A program made the translations under genes and the position numbers. DNA of 7,703 bases, from positions 1 to 7,703 of the forward strand of contig JAFRAF010000209.1 of the NCBI GenBank assembly GCA_017405545.1. Direction: 5' to 3'. Below the pieces are notes generated by a model that was not told the DNA's origin, did no database searches, and saw only the letters and a list, made by a program, of their open reading frames with translations. Shown piece by piece: positions 5,374-7,703 of this stretch (within the stretch, counting starts at the first letter, position 1; every line of letters begins with the position of its first letter). The DNA is from Oscillospiraceae bacterium. Lineage in GTDB: Bacteria; Bacillota; Clostridia; Oscillospirales; Oscillospiraceae.

Positions 5374-6318
5374 ATGGTTTATAGAAACATCCTTGATGCT
5401 CTGGGGAACACCCCGCTCATCCATTTGTCCACCATGACCGGACCTGACGACGCCCGTATACTGGCCAAGTTCGAGGGCCTCAACGTGGGCGGCTCCATCA
5501 AAACAAGGACCGCCTACCGAATGATAGAGGCCGCCGAGGCCCAGGGCCTGCTCAGCCCGGACTCCATAATCGTGGAGCCCACAAGCGGAAATCAGGGCAT
5601 AGGTCTGGCCCTCGTGGGCGCGGTAAAGGGCTACAAGGTCATCATAATAATGCCCGACTCTGTCAGCGCCGAGCGCCGACTGCTCATAACCCAGTACGGG
5701 GCCGAGCTCCGTCTCATACACGACGACGGGGATATAGGAAAGGCCATCGACGACTGCATCGCCACGGCCAACGCCATGGCGGAGTCTGACCCCCGGGTGT
5801 TCATGCCCAACCAGTTCACCAATCCTGAGAATCTGCAGGCCCACATCCAGGGCACCGCGCTTGAGATTCTCGACCAGATAGACGGGCCCATCCACGGCTT
5901 CTGCTCCGGCGTGGGCACAGGCGGCACCCTGACCGGCATAGGCGCGGTTCTGAAAAAGAAATTCCCCGATCTGTGGATATGCTGCGCGGAGCCGGAGCAC
6001 GCCGCCATACTCTCGGGCGGCAACATCGGCACCCACGTGCAGATGGGTATTGGCGACGGACTCATCCCGGATATCCTGGATACGGAGCTCTACCACAATA
6101 TCAACATCGTAACCGACGAGGAGGCCATATCCACCACCCAGGCCCTTGCCAAGCAGGCGGGAATACTCTGCGGCCTCTCCAGCGGCCCCAACGTGTGCAC
6201 CGCCATGAAGATGGCGAAGAAGCTGGGAAAGGGCAAGACCGTGGTCACCATTCTGCCCGACACGGGCGAGCGCTATTTTTCCACCCCACTGTTCCAGCAG
6301 GGCTGGAGGGAGAAATAG
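5374..6318 (+). CDS. Cysteine synthase / O-acetylserine sulfhydrylase family, PLP-dependent (CysK-like variant)
   Basis: Probably joins O-acetylserine and sulfide into cysteine in the cytoplasm. The protein has 314 residues, the usual CysK length (about 300-320). It opens with the typical NILDALGNTPLIHL (5-18). The PLP lysine is Lys43 in GGSIKTRTA; most CysK have SVKDR. The substrate loop reads PTSGNQGIG (69-77), against the usual TSGNTG. The phosphate-binding loop is GTGGTLTG (181-188), CGLSSG (266-271) is the usual G-S-S-G segment, and the end LPDTGERYFST (294-304) is canonical. These variants suit a distinct clostridial subfamily, so a related reaction (another activated serine or sulfur donor) cannot be excluded. 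The ATG at 5374 fits homologue starts, but the only ribosome binding site, AAGGGA (5354-5359), is 14 bases away, which is long. Single-gene unit with its own promoter and terminator. Confidence 0.88.
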   Translation: MVYRNILDALGNTPLIHLSTMTGPDDARILAKFEGLNVGGSIKTRTAYRMIEAAEAQGLLSPDSIIVEPTSGNQGIGLALVGAVKGYKVIIIMPDSVSAERRLLITQYGAELRLIHDDGDIGKAIDDCIATANAMAESDPRVFMPNQFTNPENLQAHIQGTALEILDQIDGPIHGFCSGVGTGGTLTGIGAVLKKKFPDLWICCAEPEHAAILSGGNIGTHVQMGIGDGLIPDILDTELYHNINIVTDEEAISTTQALAKQAGILCGLSSGPNVCTAMKMAKKLGKGKTVVTILPDTGERYFSTPLFQQGWREK

Positions 6319-6360
6319 GGGCCCGGGCGGCACGCTGAAAAAATATATAATTAGAAGCGC

Positions 6361-6394
6361 ACAGGGGTGCGAGCAAATTTGCTCGCACCCCTGT
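6361..6394. terminator. Bidirectional terminator: 34-base perfect palindrome between converging genes
   Basis: The arms ACAGGGGTGCGAGCAAA (6361-6377) and TTTGCTCGCACCCCTGT (6378-6394) are exact complements, giving a 15-bp stem with an AATT loop. T-rich DNA follows on both sides: TATTTGTT on the plus strand, and a run of seven T (6338-6344 read in reverse) about 16 bases further on the minus strand. It lies 42 bases after the cysteine synthase stop and 33 bases after the flavin-reductase-like stop. Confidence 0.85.
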
Positions 6395-6427
6395 TATTTG
6401 TTCTGTGTACCGCGCCGCAACGGAAAG

Positions 6428-6970
6428 CTAACGCCTGTCCACGACCTCCTCTATATCGCCCACAAATACCCAGTGGGGCTGCCAGTCGCCGTTTTCATCC
6501 GCCGGATAGGCCTGAGGGTTGCCCTTGTAGTATTCCCGGATCTCGGGGGCCAGCTCATCTTTTGAAAACTTGTGCTGGTACAGCTTCCTGCATACAAAGA
6601 CCAGCTCCGCTTCCTCATAGCTCACGCCTCCGCCCACGGCCACGGGCGTAAGGCCGGAGCCCTCCACCTTGTCCCCGTCTCTGCCGGAGCGGGAGCCCAT
6701 GTAGCCCAGAGCCCTTTTATACCCCTTGGGGAAAAAGCTGACCGTGAAGGTCCCGCTGTCCATCATGACCTCCCGCGTGTAGCGGCTGGGATGCAGGTAT
6801 ACCGTCATAACGGAGCCGCTTTTGCCCGGCCTGGTCCAGAGAGTCCCCATGCTGCCCCAGCCCACGGTGCAGGAGTTGAACCTCTCCATGCTGCCGGCGG
6901 TGACCAGGGCCCACTGGTTTTTAAAAAGGTCGAAAATTTTGTAGTCTTTTTCCTCAAAGCTGCTGTTCAT
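6428..6970 (-). CDS. Flavin reductase-like FMN-binding split-barrel protein
   Basis: A 180-residue cytoplasmic protein of the flavin reductase-like domain family, which bind FMN and typically reduce flavin or carry electrons. Visible family features are WALVTAG (20-26), FNSCTVGWGSMGTLW (31-45, the FMN-binding N-x-x-T area), VYLHPSRYTREVM (57-69), GTFTVSFF (73-80) and the run YMGSRSGRDGDK (90-101), typical of the clostridial branch. The C-terminal strand HWVFVGDIEEVV (166-177) closes the barrel. GGAGG lies 12 bases and GGAG 5 bases before the ATG at 6970. The stop codon of the dehydratase-type gene is 83 bases upstream in the same direction and no clear promoter is seen between, so co-transcription is plausible. 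The electron partner is unknown; it might serve the neighbouring activase-type protein, but that is only inference. Confidence 0.85.
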   Translation of the reverse strand: MNSSFEEKDYKIFDLFKNQWALVTAGSMERFNSCTVGWGSMGTLWTRPGKSGSVMTVYLHPSRYTREVMMDSGTFTVSFFPKGYKRALGYMGSRSGRDGDKVEGSGLTPVAVGGGVSYEEAELVFVCRKLYQHKFSKDELAPEIREYYKGNPQAYPADENGDWQPHWVFVGDIEEVVDRR

Positions 6971-7053
6971 ATATGCTCCATTCCTCCCGTTAAAGGCAGA
7001 TATAAGCCGGGATTATTCAATGCTCTTATCCGTATTCAGGTCCGCCGCGCTTC

Positions 7054-7703
7054 TCAGCCGGCGCTTTTCTGGTTTTCAAGCCGCTCTCTTGCCACGCTCA
7101 GCATGAGCTTTATGCGGTTTTCCTGATTGACCCTTGTGGCGCCCGGGTCGTAGTCTATGGCCACGATGTTGGCCTGGGGGTACATGGCCCTGAGCTTGTT
7201 GGCCATGCCCTTTGCCACGATGTGGTTGGGCAGGCAGCCGAAAGGCTGGGCGCAGACGATGTTCTCGAAACCGGACTTGACAAGCTCCGCCATCTCGGAG
7301 GTGAGGAGCCAGCCCTCGCCCATCTGCACGCCGTTGCTGATGAGCCCTTCGGAGCACTTGATGGTGCTGGTGAAGAGGGGAGGCGGGGTGAGGCCGGGGT
7401 ATTTGGCTATGGCGTCGGCCATGAGCTTTTCCCGTTTTTCGGCCATGGAGAAGAGGAACTTGACCGCCTGCTTTTTCACCTTGCTGCCCCCGTAGAGGTC
7501 AATCTTGAATATCTGGTTCGTCAGGCAGTAGAGACAGAAGCCTATGAGGCCGGGCACGTTGACCTCGCAGCCCTCGGAGGCCAGAAACTCCTCCAGCTTG
7601 TTGTTGCCGAGAGGGGAGTATTTGACATATATCTCTCCCACTATGCCCACCTTGACCCTGGGGACCATTGTCCGGGGTATCTCGGAAAAGCTCTTCGCAA
7701 TGG
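7054..7703 (-). CDS. 2-hydroxyacyl-CoA dehydratase/activase-type protein, C-terminal part; 5' end outside window
   Basis: The last 215 residues of a longer protein; the frame is open to base 7703, so the ATG at 7668 is probably internal. The sequence matches the C-terminal region of the large clostridial proteins that fuse BadF/HgdC-type ATP-dependent activase domains with DUF2229 and a dehydratase-like (HgdB-type) domain. Key segments counted from the edge are KVGIVGEIYVKYSPLGNN (17-34), LYGGSK (69-74), GVQMGEGWLLTSEM (124-137), CAQPFGCLPNH (150-160) with two Cys that could bind a [4Fe-4S] cluster, and AIDYDPGATRVNQENRIKL (181-199). The family activates or carries out radical dehydration of 2-hydroxyacyl-CoA in amino acid fermentation, but for these fused proteins no substrate is established. 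Ends with TGA at 7054-7056; no terminator follows before the flavin-reductase-like gene. Confidence 0.85.
   Translation of the reverse strand, partial: IAKSFSEIPRTMVPRVKVGIVGEIYVKYSPLGNNKLEEFLASEGCEVNVPGLIGFCLYCLTNQIFKIDLYGGSKVKKQAVKFLFSMAEKREKLMADAIAKYPGLTPPPLFTSTIKCSEGLISNGVQMGEGWLLTSEMAELVKSGFENIVCAQPFGCLPNHIVAKGMANKLRAMYPQANIVAIDYDPGATRVNQENRIKLMLSVARERLENQKSAG

Noticed and set aside
5287..6333. 348-residue minus-strand frame opposite cysteine synthase
   Set aside because: No recognisable domain, His/Gly/Val-rich translation typical of antisense of a GC-rich gene, while the plus strand encodes a clear enzyme.
1..7703. Insertion sequence, phage, CRISPR, toxin-antitoxin or other defence system
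   Set aside because: No transposase, integrase, repeat-spacer array or small toxin/antitoxin pair was found; all six genes fit known housekeeping or metabolic families.

Overview
The window looks like chromosomal DNA from a GC-rich anaerobic Firmicute of the Clostridia, most likely an Oscillospiraceae-type gut bacterium. This is inferred from family content: a DUF1292 protein, a BofC-like small exported protein, a Pro/Glu/Thr-tailed class A PBP, a clostridial-type cysteine synthase and a large 2-hydroxyacyl-CoA dehydratase/activase. AGGAGG-like ribosome binding sites, sigma-A promoters with 17-base spacers and frequent ATA and AGG codons in GC-rich genes agree with this. No mobile element, CRISPR array, tRNA or rRNA was seen.

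Left arm (1-2326, minus strand). Three genes read leftward. The rightmost encodes a 107-residue exported BofC-C-terminal-like protein with a GTG start. Next is a 106-residue acidic DUF1292 protein with its own promoter. A 414-base gap follows, and then a membrane-anchored PrsA/SurA-like parvulin foldase that runs off the left edge. The gap is the least explained DNA here. It holds a candidate structured RNA of about 150 nt (1338-1487, minus) with a closing stem, alternative internal folds and a T-run, reminiscent of 6S RNA. It also holds a good promoter for the foldase gene, with a 15-base palindrome just after the predicted transcription start.

Centre (2327-5129, plus strand). Divergent from the BofC-like gene is a bifunctional class A penicillin-binding protein. 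It has its own TTGACA promoter, a TTG start and a small hairpin touching its Shine-Dalgarno sequence. All transglycosylase and transpeptidase motifs are intact. The C-terminus adds a MucBP-like module and a low-complexity Pro/Glu/Thr tail of about 79 residues. A 12-bp perfect hairpin ends the unit.

Right arm. A monocistronic cysteine synthase (5374-6318, plus) has a consensus-like promoter and belongs to a variant subfamily (KTR instead of KDR after the PLP lysine, SGNQG instead of SGNTG). A 34-base perfect palindrome acts as a shared terminator with the converging minus-strand pair. That pair is the 3' end of a 2-hydroxyacyl-CoA dehydratase/activase-type protein (runs off the right edge) followed 83 bases later by a flavin-reductase-like split-barrel protein.

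The genes do not form one pathway. The common thread of the left and centre is the cell envelope (exported foldase, exported BofC-like protein, peptidoglycan synthase). The right arm is metabolic (cysteine synthesis, anaerobic hydroxyacyl-CoA dehydration, flavin chemistry). I see no clear undescribed multi-gene system. The best candidate for something new is the structured intergenic RNA.
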